Shown here one piece after another: positions 49,601 through 62,900 of a stretch of 64,000 nt of DNA. The notes below the pieces were generated by a model that saw only the letters and a program-made list of their open reading frames with translations, had not been told where the DNA came from and ran no database searches. The stretch is from NCBI RefSeq assembly GCF_027942865.1, contig NC_134515.1, positions 6,380,839-6,444,838 of the forward strand, written 5' to 3'. This stretch comes from Odontesthes bonariensis. Its lineage: Eukaryota > Chordata > Actinopteri > Atheriniformes > Atherinopsidae. Each line of letters opens with the position of its first letter. Position 1 is the stretch's first letter. The translations under genes and the position numbers were made by a program.

Positions 49601-52600
49601 TGGTTGTGATGGTTAACAATGATCTTGTTTTGCTTTTTGTTGCAGTGGGTGTAGCAGAAAAATTAGCAGAGAAATTGATGTCTGTGCTGTTCGAAGTGTG
49701 GCTGCTTGCGTGTGCCCGCTGCTTTCCCACGCCGCCATATTGGAAAACCGCACGAGAAATGCTGGCCAACTGGAGACATCATCCTCCTGTTGTAGAGCAG
49801 TGGAGCAGAGTGGCTTGTGCTCTTACTTCCAGGTAAGAGTAGATTTAGTTTCATGTTGTTTTAGATTTAGGGCTAAAACTGATCTCATAGAAGTTAGCAG
49901 CAAAGACAAAGTTACAACGAGAAGAGAACTAAACACATGTTTATGACTTCACAAATGATGATTGTAAAAAGTCTTTTTTTTAAATGTCCATATTATTTAC
50001 TAACTGTAATAATCTGTGTATTCTTGTCCCCAACTACAACACAGACTTTTGCGGTTTACCCATGGTCCATCCTTCCCACCTTTTAAAGTTGCTGATGATG
50101 ATGCCAATTTAATTCCTTTAGAGATGGACAATGACTGTGTGGCACAGACATGGTATCGCTTTCTTCACATGATCAGGTATGTGATACCTCAATATAAATA
50201 CATTTATCTCAACATCTTTGTATGTTTTAAGTGGAATTTTGGAAGTTTTCGATTTGCTCTTGTACCTTAAGAAAAGGATTTTACATAAAAGTTTTATCAT
50301 GAGTAGTTTTATGATTTTCTGTCGTCTTTTACATCCTTCTTGTATATATTTATTCTTCAACTCACTTATTTCTCTCTTCTTTCACTTTAAGTGGAAGCTG
50401 TAAGCTTTTTGCAAATTGAATTAATATACTTAATTCCCTTTCTTTTTTTTCCAGCAACCCAGTGGACCTGAGCAACCCTGTGATAGTGAGCACCACTCCA
50501 AAGTTTCAAGAACAGTTTCTGAACACGAGCGGAATCCCTCACGAAGTGGTATTACATCCGTGTTTGAAACAGCTTCCCCAGATCTTCTTCAGGGCAATGA
50601 GAGGGGTTAGCTGCCTCGTGGATGCCTTCTTGGGTAAGAAGATGCGAGTTAAAATGAAAAGCTCAGCTGTGTGACATTGAAGACTTTGGTTTATGAGTAA
50701 ATAAACTTTAGTGTAAATGTCAAAATTAAATCATTAAACAAGGCATTGAGGTTTTTCACCATACAAAAGAAGTGTCCATTTGAAAGGGTAAAAGCAGACT
50801 TAGGCTACGTTCAGACTGCAGGCCTTGATGCTCAATTCCGATTTTTTTGTGAAATCGGATTTTTTTTGTGAGGTCGTTCACATTGCAATGAAATAAGACC
50901 TGTATTTGGCCTGCTGTGTGAACGGCTTACCGCCCCATACTATCCCGCATGTGCAGAAGAGCGTACGATGACGTCATACGTGCCCAGTGTTTGCGGAAGT
51001 AAACATGGATGGTAAGAGTAGGAATGCATATATTGCGATTTTAAAGTTGTTGTCCAGCCGGAGCCAACACATTAATCACGGCATAATTTTAAAGAGGATA
51101 TTAAAAAGAAAAATGAGCTAGGCTTTTGGCCCTGGCCTTTTGTGGGGCAGTGGCATCGTCTATCAAAAGACACGTTTGGGTGCGTCGTCGTAGCCAGGAG
51201 TGGTGGGACTAATGTGAGCGGCTTTTTTAAGACGCGTAGGTCGGATAAATGCGGTCTGGCCGTTCAGACTGCATTCGCATGGCAAAAGATCAGATGCGTA
51301 TCGGAATTAGGACCACATATCCAAGTGGCCTGGATCGGATTTGAAAAAATCCGATCTGTGCTGTTCAGACTGTCATGAAAAGATCAGATACAGGTCGCAT
51401 GGGGCCAAAAAAATCGGATTTGGGTCACTTCAGTGTGCTGTCTGAACGTAGCCTTAGTGGTTGTTTTGATCTAAAGCACACTTAAAATTTGTTGAAAGTT
51501 AATTTTCATGCTGTTTTAAAATCAAAGTACGATTAAAGGTGATATAAGATAAGATGCATAATATTTGTTATTATTAGAGGAAAGAGTTAACTGCAAAACA
51601 CTGAATCATATTACCGTTTTACAGCAAATCCAAGCATGATCTTTTTAGGAAGTTTTTTTCCTCTTTACAGTTGTCATTCTGGCTCAACCCCTAAATAATG
51701 GACAAGGAGACTCTTAATTAGTATACCTTTTTAAATATCTGAATAGAAACATGTTGGTATTTATTTTTCTCTTTACACTGTAGGTGTCTCTGTTGAAAAG
51801 AGAGATGTACGGGATGTACGGGTGTTCACTTTTTGTCCAGTGCTGCTCTCTCATGGTACAGACATCAGCTGATACGTCATGTAATGAGATACTTTGGGCA
51901 TTTGGTTTGTTTTTTTGTGGTGATGATATTAAAGGTCCAGTGTGTAGGATGTAGTGACAATTGTAAACAAATGAATATCCCCACCTACTCCCAAAGTATG
52001 GTGGCCACAAACTTGAAATGCCTGCGCTTGAGTCTGCGTTTGGTTTCACCTTTTGAGCTACGGTAGTACCGGGGAGGGCCTTCTTAAGTGTTTCTGGATA
52101 AGAACCGTTCTTTCTAAGGTAATGAAAACGCAACCAACCTAATTTTCACACAAAATTCTACTTTGATCAAAATCTAGCTATGAATTTTACATTGCATTTC
52201 TGCAATTGGCTTCCTCTAAATGTTACACACTGGAACTTTATGAACTGTGGGTAGTCTTGCATCTGCAAAATGAAATATCCCACATACTTGACTAAACTGC
52301 AAGATCATCAACAAGGGGACTCCTGCAGGCATAAAGAGTCAATCAAGATTGATGCACATCAATGATTGTGATTCGTACCTAATGATTGTCTTGCATGTCT
52401 ATGAATGAAAACTGTCTTTGATTAACTCACAGTCTCTGATGCCAAATCATTTTCTTTTGTCTTCATGTCATTTACTGAGACTAATTGAACCCAACGCCAC
52501 TGCTTTGAGAGGGGGGAAAAAAAGCTAAAACTGCCCCACTTACTTTACCTTCTTGTCAACAGGTATATCACGTCCCAGGGCGGACAGCGCCCCGCCCACC

Positions 52601-55600
52601 CCAGTAAACAGAATGAGCATGTCCCCGCCGCCCTCCATTGCCAACACTACGCCCCCTCATAGTCGCAAGCAGCGGCATGCAGGGGTCACCAAAACTACAA
52701 GCAAGAGTTCAACTGTAAGTGCAAGTGTTACAGAGCCATTACATTTCATTGGTGTATGGATGGGAAATAAAATCAAGGTTTGAAGTCATTATTAGATGTG
52801 GGTATATAAACTGAACTGAGCTGATAATATTTTTATGAACTGTTGTTGACTTTTTTTTTTTTTAGTACAGTAGCCTGGCTGACGAGTCCCCATCTCGATG
52901 AGATGGTGGTCTGGGAACTAGGTGTGCATTTTCTCGTATTTGAGGCGTGGTTTACGAATGCCTAGAGCCGTTTATTCGGCGCTACGAATGTCTATCAAAT
53001 GGCGTCTGGTTCTTCCAATGCTGCTTTGCGCGCGATTCATAGCCAATTGTATCACTTATACCAGATGACGTATGTAGAGCGACAGAAATTTGACGAGGAA
53101 GAAGAAGAACGTTGCTCTTTTTTAAAAGTAAACTTGCGTTCTAAGCTACTTAAAACACTTTCTAAGGCTGCATCGAACGGTAACGTTGTGTCCGCTGCCA
53201 TGTTGGATTAACACTCTACAAGCTTCGGTGTAGCGCATAGACGTCGTCATCGTCTTGCTGCCCCCCCCCCCCCCCCCCCCCTTCTATGATTGGTTCCCTA
53301 ACTCAGGCAAAAATAAGGGCGGTGGTTTCCAGGCTGCCTTTGCAGTGTGAATGAAATCGCGCACAAAGTAGCATGGGAATTCCCAGGCTATTAGTACAGT
53401 GCACTTGTTAGAAAAAGGGGGGTCTTACCTCTTAATTCTCATTTAACGTGAAAAAGTGTTAAGAAATCATCTTTTCATCATCTTTGCTCGTGATCTGTCA
53501 GTGAAACTAATAAATCTCAACCAAACATCCCACCCCACCCCACCCCACAGGGCAGTGGCAGTCAACCAACCAAAGCATCCCAGCAGCAACAGCAGCAGCA
53601 AACGTCGTCCTCCCCGACTCTGCTTTCGAGCCCCAACCAGAGTGGTTGGGAGTCTCGGCCACTGCCAGCCCCAGCGCGGCCAAAGGTCAACAGCATCCTA
53701 AACCTGTTTGGCCAGTGGCTTTTCGATGCTGCTCTGGTGCACTGTAAGCTGCACAGTGGCCTCAGCCGAGACCCCAGCATGACCGGTAAGAGTTGGAAAT
53801 GGTGGTGAATAGAATTTCTGTTAATGCATGGGCAAGTGGGTGTTATGTTGCTGTTCATTACTATGTGTTTCTTGTGGAGGTTTGTGTTTTTAGTGTTGTT
53901 TTTTTATTTTACTGTACGTCGTTGGGATATCGTTTCCTTTTTTTCACCATTTTCTCGGGAACTTTGTTGTGCCTTTCTGTGTGTTGGAGGGCTTGGTTAG
54001 AAGTGGCCTTGAAATGAGATTCCCATCTGATTTTTAAACCATCTACATCTGCCAACTATCTAAACCTGGATAAATTTGTATACGGGCTAAAACTGTTCAT
54101 TAAGGATTTATATGCAGTCATTTTATTGGTAAACCACCAATTGAGCGCTCTGTGACAGCATATACAGAACTTTATACTTTAAATGGAATTGGCTCTTCAT
54201 TTATATCTCTCTTTTTGGTGTAGTGTCCTGCACGTGTCTACCATGTCTGATTGAATGTCAAAGAGTTGTAATGGGTCAAACGTCATGTATTGAGGAGAAC
54301 AAAAGCACAATTCATGCCTGATATGAATTGAACCCAAAATATTGGATCTGCTTTGATTTTGTCTCTCTCCACTATTTCTGTTATCTTGCAGCCTCTTTTA
54401 TCCAAATTCTCCTTTCTTATAAATCTTGTAAGTAGGAACGGCAGCTTTTTTTTCCTCACTTGATTTGCGTTTCTTGACAAATCTTCCTGCTTTTCAGTTG
54501 AATTCCTCATTATCATTGCCATTATCACCATCGTTTTATGTCCCCACTCCTCATATATAAAAGTTCTCCAGCGTTATTTCAGCGTTTTTACAAAGGTGAT
54601 GAAATGGATTTCCCCAACTGACCATTTGTCTCAACCATAATGTTGCCAGTTTGTGACAATGCCACCGCATTTTAAGTTGTTTTCCTTTGAGTCATGCTAA
54701 TCCTTACTATTGCGTTTCAGACCCCAGTTCAGCATTAATTTAATTTTCCTTTTTTTCCTTTTGTATTTTATTTATGTGTTGTCAGTTTACTTGAGTTGTG
54801 ATTTTATTAGTTTGGTGCCTCAATGCATGAAGTGAACGATCTGTATCTTGAATGACAGTGATATAATTGCCACATTGAGGAAGCTGACACAGGGACTTTG
54901 CTTTGTGGATATGCTACAGTGAATGACACATTTTAGCACAAGCGCACTACACTTTGTGACAGTGATAGGTGGAACTTGTACGTCAAACTCTTTGTGTCAG
55001 AGTTTCCTTTACTGAATGCTTTTAAAGGATGTGAGTGTGTGTTTGCAGTCATTGAAGTCTCTCTTGTAATAGTGATTAAATGTCTGCTTTTTGTTGCTTT
55101 TATATATCAAATTTCTAATGTTTTACCTTTAATTGTGCACATTGTAGATATATCTACGTTTGCCTGTTTCTCATACATGCATGCATGCAATTGACTCCCA
55201 ACACAATTCAGGGTCCTTTCATTCTCTGTCTCTTCCTGCTCCCTACAGCAATAGCCACTCAGGTTGGTTTGGAGCTGAGAAGAAAGGGTTCCCAAATGTC
55301 CACTGACTCCATGGTGCCCAACCCATTATTTGATATTAATGAGTTCCCAGAGAGCTATGAGGCAGGACGAGCCGAGGCCTGTGGGACTCTGTGTCGCATC
55401 TTCTGTAGCAAGAAAACCGGAGAGGAGATTCTACCCGTTTACCTGTCCAGGTGATGTTTTATTTATTTATTTTTTTTCTTTAATGATACAAAATTCTCAC
55501 CCAGTTGTATGAGCCTAACTATAGTAGTATGATTCTAGTGTCAGAAGAATATAATGATTGAAACTACATGAAACTGCACCTAGGATAGACGATAATGTAC

Positions 55601-58600
55601 CGTTCCTCATCTCTGCCTGCAGGTTCTACATGGTCCTGATTCAGGGACTCCAGATATCGGATTTCATCTGCCGACCAGTTCTGGCTTCTATCATTCTCAA
55701 CTCTTCCTCTCTCTTCTGTACTGACTTGAAGGGCATCAATGTTGTCGTGCCCTATTTCATAGCAGCTCTGGAGACTATTGTGCCAGACAGGTTAGACAGT
55801 TGGCTTCTCAAAGCAATTTTAGATTATGAAAGATTTTCTTCTTTCACCTCTGATGTGCCTCATTGTGTCGTGTGCTGATTGATTGAGAAAAACAACTCCT
55901 ACATCTCTTAGGGAGCTGTCCAAATTCAAGATGTACGTAAATCCCACCGACTTGAGGAGAGCTTCCATCAACATTCTTCTTGCCATGCTGCCGCTGCCAC
56001 ATCACTTTGGCAACATCAAATCGGAGGTAACTGCTTCAGTGTCTCGTACTTATTCACATTAAAAACTGTCCTTTCACATAAAAAATGTGCTTAAAATGTG
56101 CCCACACCTATGCCATAATCTTGCATAATCCATAACATTTATGTTGACTGATCAAAACTGATATTAATGCATAACATTTTCTCTGTAATGACCTTTCAAT
56201 ACATGTTGAAGATGCACATTCATTCTGAATTTTTAAATCAACACTAAAAACCCACCTTTATTTGCTACATTACAGTATATCCTCAAAAACTAAAGCTTAG
56301 GTTTGGTCAATTGAGCCATTGCAATCCTCCCATTACTGTTTTTTTTTTTCATTGCATTCTTTGATAATTAAAAATTTAGAATATCTGATTTTAATGATTT
56401 AGTTATATTTTAATGTTTAGAATAGATTTTTGTTTATTTTATACAGTGTATTGGGGCAATGCCACATTGTGTTTCTGCATTTTGAATAAAAAATGGATTA
56501 TTTCCATAGATGCCTGTTGGAATGGTGTTGGTCAAATATTAAAAGATTTATATAGTATATATAGATAGATAGATAGATAGATAGATAGTGAGATCAAACA
56601 ATATCAGAGGAAGAAACAGGAGAAATGATGTGATGAGTATGCCATTTCTATTTTTTTGTCATGCACCTGTTGTGATTGGAAAAAACAAAATGACTGTCAT
56701 CTTAAATAATTGTTAACAGATTATCTAATAGTTCTAAAATGTGTACTAACAAACTTCACTAACTTTGTGTGCTTTAGGTGCTTTTGGAGGGGAAGTTTAA
56801 TGAGGAGGATGGGTGGCCCCATGACCAGCCTGTGTCATTCTTATCCTTGAGGCTTCGCCTTGTCAATGTCCTCATAGGGGCGCTGCAGACTGAGACTGAC
56901 CCCACCAACACGCAGCTCATCCTGGGTACAGACTGACATCTTCATCTTCTACACTTTATCTAGTTATTTTTGCCTGCCAGTATTCGGTGTATAAACACTT
57001 CCTTTTTTTCCTCTTTCAGGTGCAATGCTGAACATTGTTCAAGACTCAGCCTTGTTAGAGTCCATAGGTGCACAAACTGAAACAGTAAGGCTCAGATCAC
57101 CTCTGTTTACCTATAAACAATTAAGATTTCTTACTGTTGGACCTGGCCTGGACATCAGGATTGCTAATCTTCTTGTGGATGCAGGGCAGTGTAGACGGGA
57201 GCCACGTGGCACTGAGGAGTCAGAGTCACAGTCGTACCAACAGTGGTATCAGCTTCACCAGTGGAGGCAGCACAGAGGCCACCAGTCCTGACTCTGAGCG
57301 TCCCGCACAGGCTTTGCTCCGAGACTATGGTAAGACATACAGCTGCTCAACAGATGCTAATATCCCGGTCTTTGGGGAATTAACACAATAATGCAGCTTT
57401 GGTCAGATGTTGCTTAACAGGCTTACGGCAGGATTGTTAAAAATGTTAACTGCCTGCTTGCTAATTTGCACAAAGCATGAAAGTTAATAAATTAACTTGT
57501 TTGTTCTTTATAGCTAACGTGGTTAAAGTGGTTTGCAGAGTTAAGAAGCGCTGGGTAAAATGTCTTTGTAGGTGATTCATTTGTTTGCTGTGATGCTGTT
57601 ATTTGGATTCCCCAAACTTTTTCTTATTAAGAGATTCTTCAGAAATGTAGTAGTCTTTTCCTCTGCAGGGCTGAGTGATGTTTGTGATTAAATAGGCTTT
57701 TTGTAGCTTTAAGTCGCTAATTGGCAAGTATGTCAACCAGGAAACTGGAGGTGAGCTTGCAGGGCTCTTGTTCTAAATTAGTTTTAGTGCATATTACTTT
57801 TTTTTTTTTTTTTTAACAGTTTCTTGCCATCTATATAGTTGATCAAACAGAGTAGTTGGTAGGCGAATTGTGAGCGCTCACTTCTATCATATTCTATCGT
57901 TTACACCTCTTTAAGCCATGGCCACAATATGTGCCTACTAGCTATTTATAGGAAATTCAACAGCATAATTAGTGTTAAGTAATTCTAAAGTAATTTTAAA
58001 AAAGGAAATATATATATATATATATATATATATATTTCCTTTTTTTCCAGACAATATTATGTTGTTGGCATCGCTCAGTCTTTATTTCATATCTTTAATT
58101 CTTCAATTTACACATACACGACTCAGTATTGTGTGCTGTGCTATCTTTAATCTTTCCTAATGCATGTTGTCAGTGTCTAGAATTATTTACTAACTGATAA
58201 TCCAGTTCATTTGTCTTGTACAATTTTATGGCTTTGTTGCCTTAATCCTGCATTGCTCTGTTCTTTGCGGTGTTTGGTATTTCGGGGTGTTATATGGTTT
58301 AGCTCTTCCAGATACTGCGGCAGGCCTGCTGGTGCGCAGCATCCACCTGGTCACGCAAAGACTCAACTCCCAGTGGAGGCAAGACATGAGCATTTCACTT
58401 GCTGCCCTGGAGCTGTTAGCTGGACTTGCCAAGGTAAACATTATAGAAAGTGGAGCAATCTGCAGTCACGACATACTGGCCAGGCCCTGGTGTGGCCATT
58501 GTGCATGTTCCGCTTTACCCTTGTGAATCACACAGGTCTCAAACAGCCTTAGTTTTTTTAGCCACTTTAAACAATGCAGCACACATTTATAAAGCATCAC

Positions 58601-59947
58601 GCTTTTACAGGGACACTGCAAATTAACCAAAGAAATTCAATAAAGCAGGTTCATTTAAAGTCTAGGCTTATTACTATGGTACCTTTATCCTGTAACTAGC
58701 TTCTTATGACATATTAACTTAACATTAATTCCTTTTTATGTAATTTCCTTGAAAAGTCTGAAAATTCAAGGTTCATTATGAGGGCGTTGCCAGCAAGTGA
58801 GAGCTTTTATCAAGTCTCATAGTTCCCAAAAAAGCGGGAAAATTCTTGACAGACTGCACTTTCTTTGCCTCTTAAAGACTGTACAGTCTATTTTGAATAA
58901 CCCACCTCCACTAGAGACACAATTGTCTGCATAGTATATTACTAAAAAAAAACGTAACATAAAACAATTTAACATAAAAAGTCAAATACAACATATAGTG
59001 TCCTTTTTTAATAAATTGGCACCATTTCCAGAGGTCTTTTTTAAATATTTACCGAATAAACAATTGAAATGATCTTGCGTGTCTTTTTGTATGTTTAATC
59101 AGGTAAAGGTGGGAGTAGATTCTGCAGACCGTAAGCGAGCCGTCAGCTCTATATGTGGATACATTGTGTACCAGTGCAGCCGTCCAGCTCCTCTACAATC
59201 CAGGGACCTCCACTCTATGATTGTGGCTGCCTTTCAGTTTCTGTGTGTGTGGCTCACAGAGCACCCTGACATGTTGGATGAAAAGGCAAGTTTTAAGACT
59301 TGGATATATTTTTAAATTTAGAAGATTAGTACTTTGTTTAAGTTATTATTTTTCTTTTTTTGGACTAGGATTGTTTGGTAGAAGTGCTGGAGATAGTGGA
59401 ACTTGGAATCTCTGGCAGCAAATCCCGTCATGAACAGGAAGTTCGTCATAAAGGGGAGAAGGAGCACAATCCAGCTTCAATGAGGGTGAAAGACGCTGCT
59501 GAGGCGACTCTGTCCTGGTGAGCCTCTACATGGAATATCACCATTTGAAAAAGGATTTTGACATTTAATCTTAGCTGTTTAAATGCTGTGTCCCTGTTTC
59601 CACAGATGTTCTTCTGATCCTCTTCCAACATAAAATGTGTTCCACTCATTGACCCACGTTCTTCTATTTATATGCTTGCTTGTGTTCTCGTTATGTGTTC
59701 TCCTCAGTATCATGCAGGTGTTGGGGGCCTTCCCTTCTCCTAGTGGGCCTGCGTCCACCTGCAGCCTGCTGAATGAAGACACCCTGATTCGCTATGCCAG
59801 ACTCAGTGCTACAGGAGCCAGTCATTTCCGCTATTTTGTCCTTGACAACTCGGTCATCCTTGCAATGCTGGAGCAACCTCTTGGCAATGAGCAGAGTGAG
59901 TGGCTTACTATCTGCCCATGCACCTAATATTATTTCATGTATTTAGA

Positions 59948-59979
<32 letters not shown>

Positions 59980-62900
59980 TAAAGGTTTACCTTTATGTAC
60001 TAATTTACAAAATTTACAAATATGTAAATCAACAGCCAGTTGGCTATCTTAATCTTGGTAAATGAGAGCATATCTGTTCTCACAGATCCCAGTCCATCAG
60101 TGACAGTTTTGATTCGAGGGACAGCTGGAAGACATGTCTGGACCATGCAGCTCTTCCATCAACCAAGAGGCGCTCGTGCCAATCAGAGAGTGAGTTCACA
60201 TTCTAGATAGCTGCATAATAGCTCAAATATTGTCAATGGCTGTGTAAAACTTCTCTTCCCATATCTGCTCCTCTGATATCACAACTTTGTTCTCTATCTG
60301 TCTGCTTCTCTCCTCCGTTAACAGATGTTTGTTCCAGAGGGTCGTCCAAAACCCAACAATGACGTGGGCATCAAATACAACGTCAAGCAAAGACCCTTCC
60401 CCGAGGAAGTGGATAAGATCCCGCTTGTTAAAGCTGATGTCAGTATTCCTGACCTGGACGACATTGTCAGTAGAGAGGTGAGAAAATGGCTGTCTGATGA
60501 ACCGAGTGAATATACATGAATTTTATTACTAAATACACGCTAACTTAATATTTTTACAGGTTAAGGAGTACCAGGGCTGTTTGATGTTGTGGCTGAAATA
60601 AAGCCTTTATTGATCATATTTGTTATTGTACAAACCCAGGTGTGTTGTATGGGCTGGCAGGATGATTCAAGAGCTACAAGCTCACTGATGAGTAAATACC
60701 CCCACGTGAGTTTTTTTTTTTTGTAGAGAGATGGAATTTAACTTGGGTTTTTCTTGCAAAAAAAAGGGTCAAATCATCTGGTTTGGTGATGATCATTTTG
60801 TGTGCTTTCTTAATCCAGTGCATTGCTCTTGTTGTAATTGTTTCTTTTCCACCACCACAAACGTCAGTTTTGAAAACCACCAGAGAAATAATTTTAAAAA
60901 AGTGAACAGTTCAAGCTTAAAGCTGCTTTCGGCAGGTTTTCAAAATTCCGAGTCTAAAGTCAGAAAATTCGAACTGATAGAACTTTCAGGTCCCTCCCCC
61001 TCTGTGGACGAGGTTGTGCACGTGAGTTCACACCAGTGTGCGCGCACACAAGCTGGGGGCAGACTCACGCTCAGCATGGAAGACGTGGTTGGTGACTGTT
61101 CTGCTCAGATAATAGATAAATAATAAACCTAACGTGATTGGTTAAAAACAGCCGGGAGCGCTCGATTTTTGCAAGCACGATTACAGGCTTCAGAGGGAGC
61201 TACAGAATTCGGGATTTTTCCTAAACAGCCTATTTAATATTCTCCTTTCAGAATCTCATGACAGTTCAAGCTAATATGACAAAAAAAAAGTTGCAGGCGG
61301 CAGCTTTAAAACAAAAACAGGATTTATTCAAGGGCATTGGCACTGGATTGGATTCGATTGTGCAGGTTTAGGTTTGTAAGTTTTCTACTTGAAGCATTGA
61401 TGATACAAGTGGTAAGTTTTCATATCAACTTTGAGAGGTGGCATCTGTCTGGGCAGAGGGACTTTCCCTGTGGGGGTAACGCTGAATTTTATGCAGACCG
61501 CTATTCATCAGACACAATATCCTTGTTTTAAAATCCTGTTGTCTCCTCTTTTGCAGCTTGAAATACAGCATGACAAGCTTCGTGTTCTGATAAGTAAGCA
61601 GATAGAGTATGAGAATGCTTTGGAGCGACACAGCGACGAAATCTGGAAGTCCAAGCTTTTCCCAGACCCACAGACGGACTGCAAACCCCCTCCACCGTCG
61701 CAGGAGTTCCAGACAGCACGCCTCTTCCTCTCCCACTTTGGTTTTCTGTCTCTGGAGGCACTTAAGGTTGGTTAAAAAAACATTTTTTTAAATATCGATT
61801 TATTAGAATATCTCTGAGATTTTAAGTGGTTTATACAAGCCTTCCATTGACTTTCTGTAAAGTTTAATGATTAGATTTTGCTCGTGATACTATTTAATTT
61901 CTATGAAATGAAGACAAATGAATAACAGCACAAATTTAGTAAAGGTTTTGTTGCATACACTTTGAGGAAGATGATTTAAATTGTACACGTATGTATTCAT
62001 GATCGATAGGAACCTAACAACAGTCGTCTACCTCCTCATCTGATTGGCTTGGACTCGTCCTTGCCAGGATTTTTTGATGACATCAGCTACCTTGACCTGC
62101 TTCCCTGCCGTCCCTTTGACACAGTCTTCATTTTCTATGTGAGGGCTGGACAGAAGAGCAGCCCTGAGGTGAGGGAATACATGCTGACTGCTTTGAGCAA
62201 ATCAGATATAGGATAGGGAAAATTAGTTGCAATATTCAATCATCTTCCTCCTAAAATGGTGAGTCTGTGTGTACATGCTCTATACTTTCCTTTATGACCT
62301 GCTATCTGATGCACTTCAGCCTTGGTGGGTTGTCAGTGGGCCTTTGGTATTTAGGGAGATTGACATTTGGTTACAAGACCTGCCTGAAAAGTAACAAGTG
62401 TTGACTTCTTTTACTATATTTGTATAACCCCCCCACTTTTCTTTCTTTATTTTATTTGATCCATCAGATCTTGAGAAATGTTGAATCATCAGCTAGCGTC
62501 CAGCCCCACTTTTTGGAGTTCTTGGTGTCCTTGGGCTGGCCTGTGGATGTGGGACGACACCCAGGATGGACAGGACAACTAGATACAAGCTGGTCCCTGA
62601 ATTCCTGCTCTGACAACAATGATATACAACAAGGAGGTAAGCTACCAATTCTACAATTGCATTAGATGTAGGGATAATTTGGATGAATTTACATTAAAGC
62701 AGCCGCTGTTTATATACCTGCCTGAAATTAGTAGTGCTGTAACTAAGCCTGAATTTTTTCCCCCCCCTCATTTAGAGGAACTAGCTACTCCTGACGACAC
62801 GGGAGGCTCAGTTTACAACGGAGAGAAGAAAGTTTTATACTATGCCGATGCTCTGACTGAGATTGCCTTTGTTGTTCCGTCTCTGACTGAAAATTCTGGT

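Noticed and set aside
51142-51378. 78-codon frame inside the Harbinger-type element
   Set aside because: It lacks transposase or Myb-like motifs and consists of subterminal repeat sequence.
59606-59707. A TTTCCACAG acceptor-like site at about 59605 upstream of ralgapb exon 18
   Set aside because: Using it would break the reading frame with an early stop (ATGTTCTTCTGA). The acceptor at 59708 gives the conserved [15 protein letters not shown] sequence.
60731-61123. 130-codon plus-strand frame in ralgapb intron 20
   Set aside because: It runs across the boundary of the TTAA-flanked MITE and has no protein resemblance, so it is a repeat-derived chance frame.
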